NCBI RefSeq assembly: GCF_006442795.2
Contig: NZ_CP083956.1
Location: forward strand, 4,193,501 to 4,257,500
Direction: 5' to 3'
Length of the DNA: 64,000 nt
Origin: Mesorhizobium sp. B1-1-8
GTDB taxonomy: Bacteria > Pseudomonadota > Alphaproteobacteria > Rhizobiales > Rhizobiaceae
Shown piece after piece: positions 62,945 through 64,000 of this stretch. The notes beneath the pieces are model-generated. The model had not been told where the DNA came from and made no database searches. It worked only from the letters and a program-made list of their open reading frames with translations. Each line of letters starts with the position of its first letter. Position 1 is the first letter of the stretch. The translations under genes were made by a program, and so were the position numbers.

Positions 62945-64000
62945 GGGGCCTTGTCTCCGGCATAGACGAGCACGTGGCCCGGATCGGCGGCGAGCCGCAC
63001 GGTTTCGCCGTCGTGCACCGGCCGGTCGGAACGGAAGAACAGCTCCAGCCCCTGCGATGTTCTGGCGGTGCCGAAGAAGCTGCGACCACGATATTCGGAG
63101 GACTCAACAATTGCCTGGAGCGGACCGGCCTGGCGGACGACGAGATCCTCCGGCCGGATCGCCACCCGCGCATCCGCCGTCGCGATCGGCTCGACGGCCG
63201 TGCCCTCCATGGTGGCCGCATCGATGCTCAGACGCTGGAATGTGCCGTTCTGCCCGGCAATGCGGCCCGGGATGAGATTGCGGAAGCCCATGAACTCGGC
63301 CACGTCGGCATGCGCCGGCCGGGAATAGAGCTCGGCCGGCGTGCCAACCTGGCGCACGACGCCGTCGCGCATCACCACGATGCGGTCCGCCAGCGACAGC
63401 GCCTCGTCCTGGTCGTGGGTGACATAAATCGTAGTCGAGCCGAGCAGATTGTGGATGCGCCGTATCTCGCCGCGCATCTCGAGCCTCAGCTTGGCGTCCA
63501 GATTGGAAAGCGGCTCGTCCATCAAGACCAGCGGCGGCTCGATGACGATGGCGCGGGCGATCGCCACACGCTGCTGCTGGCCGCCCGAGAGTTGGCCGGG
63601 CAGCTTCGCAGCCTGCGCCTGCAGCCGCACCAGTGCTAACGCCTCGTCGACCTTGCGATCGGTCTCCGCCTTCGGCCGGTTGCGCATGGCGAGCCCGAAG
63701 CCGATATTCCTGCGCACCGTCATGTGGGGGAACAGGGCGTAATTTTGGAACACCATGCCGAAGCCACGCTCCTCCGGCCGCAGCCGGTCGATGCGGCGCT
63801 CGTCGAGCCGGATGGAGCCGTGGGTAAGCGGCAGCAGGCCGGCGATGCAGTTCAGCGTCGTCGACTTGCCACAGCCGGACGGCCCAAGCAGGGCGATGAA
63901 TTCGCCCTGCCTGATCGTCAGATCGACATCCCGCAGTGCCGAGAGCCCCCCGAAATCGCGACCGACGCCGTCAAGGCGCAGCTCCCGGAATGCGCCGGAC
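62941..64000 (-). CDS. ABC transporter ATPase (PotA/FbpC-like), 5' end outside the window
   Basis: The frame is open to the last base, so the start lies beyond the window. Visible parts are Walker [10 protein letters not shown] (around 63865), Q-loop F-Q-N-Y-A-L-F-P-H, signature L-S-G-G-Q-Q-Q-R, Walker [13 protein letters not shown] and a C-terminal TOBE domain, usual in spermidine/putrescine and iron(III) importers. The internal ATG at 63756 is not the start because Walker A is upstream of it. Confidence 0.95.
   Translation of the reverse strand, partial: SGAFRELRLDGVGRDFGGLSALRDVDLTIRQGEFIALLGPSGCGKSTTLNCIAGLLPLTHGSIRLDERRIDRLRPEERGFGMVFQNYALFPHMTVRRNIGFGLAMRNRPKAETDRKVDEALALVRLQAQAAKLPGQLSGGQQQRVAIARAIVIEPPLVLMDEPLSNLDAKLRLEMRGEIRRIHNLLGSTTIYVTHDQDEALSLADRIVVMRDGVVRQVGTPAELYSRPAHADVAEFMGFRNLIPGRIAGQNGTFQRLSIDAATMEGTAVEPIATADARVAIRPEDLVVRQAGPLQAIVESSEYRGRSFFGTARTSQGLELFFRSDRPVHDGETVRLAADPGHVLVYAGDKAP

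Overview
The window looks like part of the chromosome of a Rhizobiales alphaproteobacterium, most likely Mesorhizobium or a close relative. The base composition is high in G+C. It carries a complete aapJQMP general amino-acid ABC operon near metC, a CIRCE-controlled groESL operon, a PmtA-type phospholipid methyltransferase, and several families of palindromic intergenic repeats typical of this order. The genus is an inference; there is no rRNA gene here to confirm it. I found no tRNA, rRNA, CRISPR array, prophage or transposase.

Region by region: 1-1.6 kb, the 3' part of a PAS/GGDEF/EAL protein. 1.7-5.3 kb, a marR-emrA-emrB multidrug efflux operon with a highly structured spacer. 5.4-6.4 kb, a MarR-GNAT fusion. 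6.4-11 kb, a large inverted repeat, then an operon for an MFS permease, an aldonolactone-oxidase-like flavoenzyme and a D-threonine-aldolase-like PLP enzyme, with a divergent TetR gene. 11-14.6 kb, LysR/SDR pair, an ATP-grasp-like orphan and a methyltransferase-like gene. 14.7-16.9 kb, groESL. 17-19.5 kb, TetR, MDR reductase, OsmC and a SnoaL-like gene that looks frameshifted. 19.5-22.6 kb, LysE exporter, a tightly packed operon of small unknown genes ending in a YkgJ-type cysteine cluster protein, and PmtA. 22.7-28.7 kb, small stress and detoxification units (TetR, ArsR with AHSA1-YCII fusion, SDR, GST, CsbD, exported protein, TetR/NIPSNAP). 29-35.3 kb, fumC, two DoxX genes, ppx and ppk. 35.5-38.3 kb, zinc-finger protein, flavin monooxygenase, brnTA toxin-antitoxin, DUF2459 protein. 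38.5-43.4 kb, a NitT/TauT-type ABC importer facing a two-component system. 43.5-51.6 kb, aapJQMP, an MDR/LysR pair, and metC. 51.9-54.7 kb, HPP-CBS protein and an ECF sigma circuit with DUF4142 and cupredoxin genes. 54.7-56.9 kb, divergent kynurenine formamidase and kynureninase. 57-64 kb, a histone-H1-like DUF6496 protein, an SbmA/BclA-like ABC transporter, a LysE exporter, and the start of a polyamine/iron-type ABC importer that runs off the right edge.

Most genes sit in small regulator-plus-target units, and many of their intergenic spaces hold clear inverted repeats that are probably operators. The most promising observations for new biology are: (1) three hairpin repeats with a constant loop core and compensating stem changes; (2) twin promoters with the same 18-bp spacing in front of an ECF sigma gene and its DUF4142/cupredoxin neighbours, with no anti-sigma gene beside it; (3) the multi-hairpin spacer inside the emrAB operon; (4) the uncharacterised lactone-oxidase/PLP-aldolase/MFS operon; (5) an SbmA/BclA-like transporter with a long charged N-terminal tail. 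None of these could be tested here by database search.
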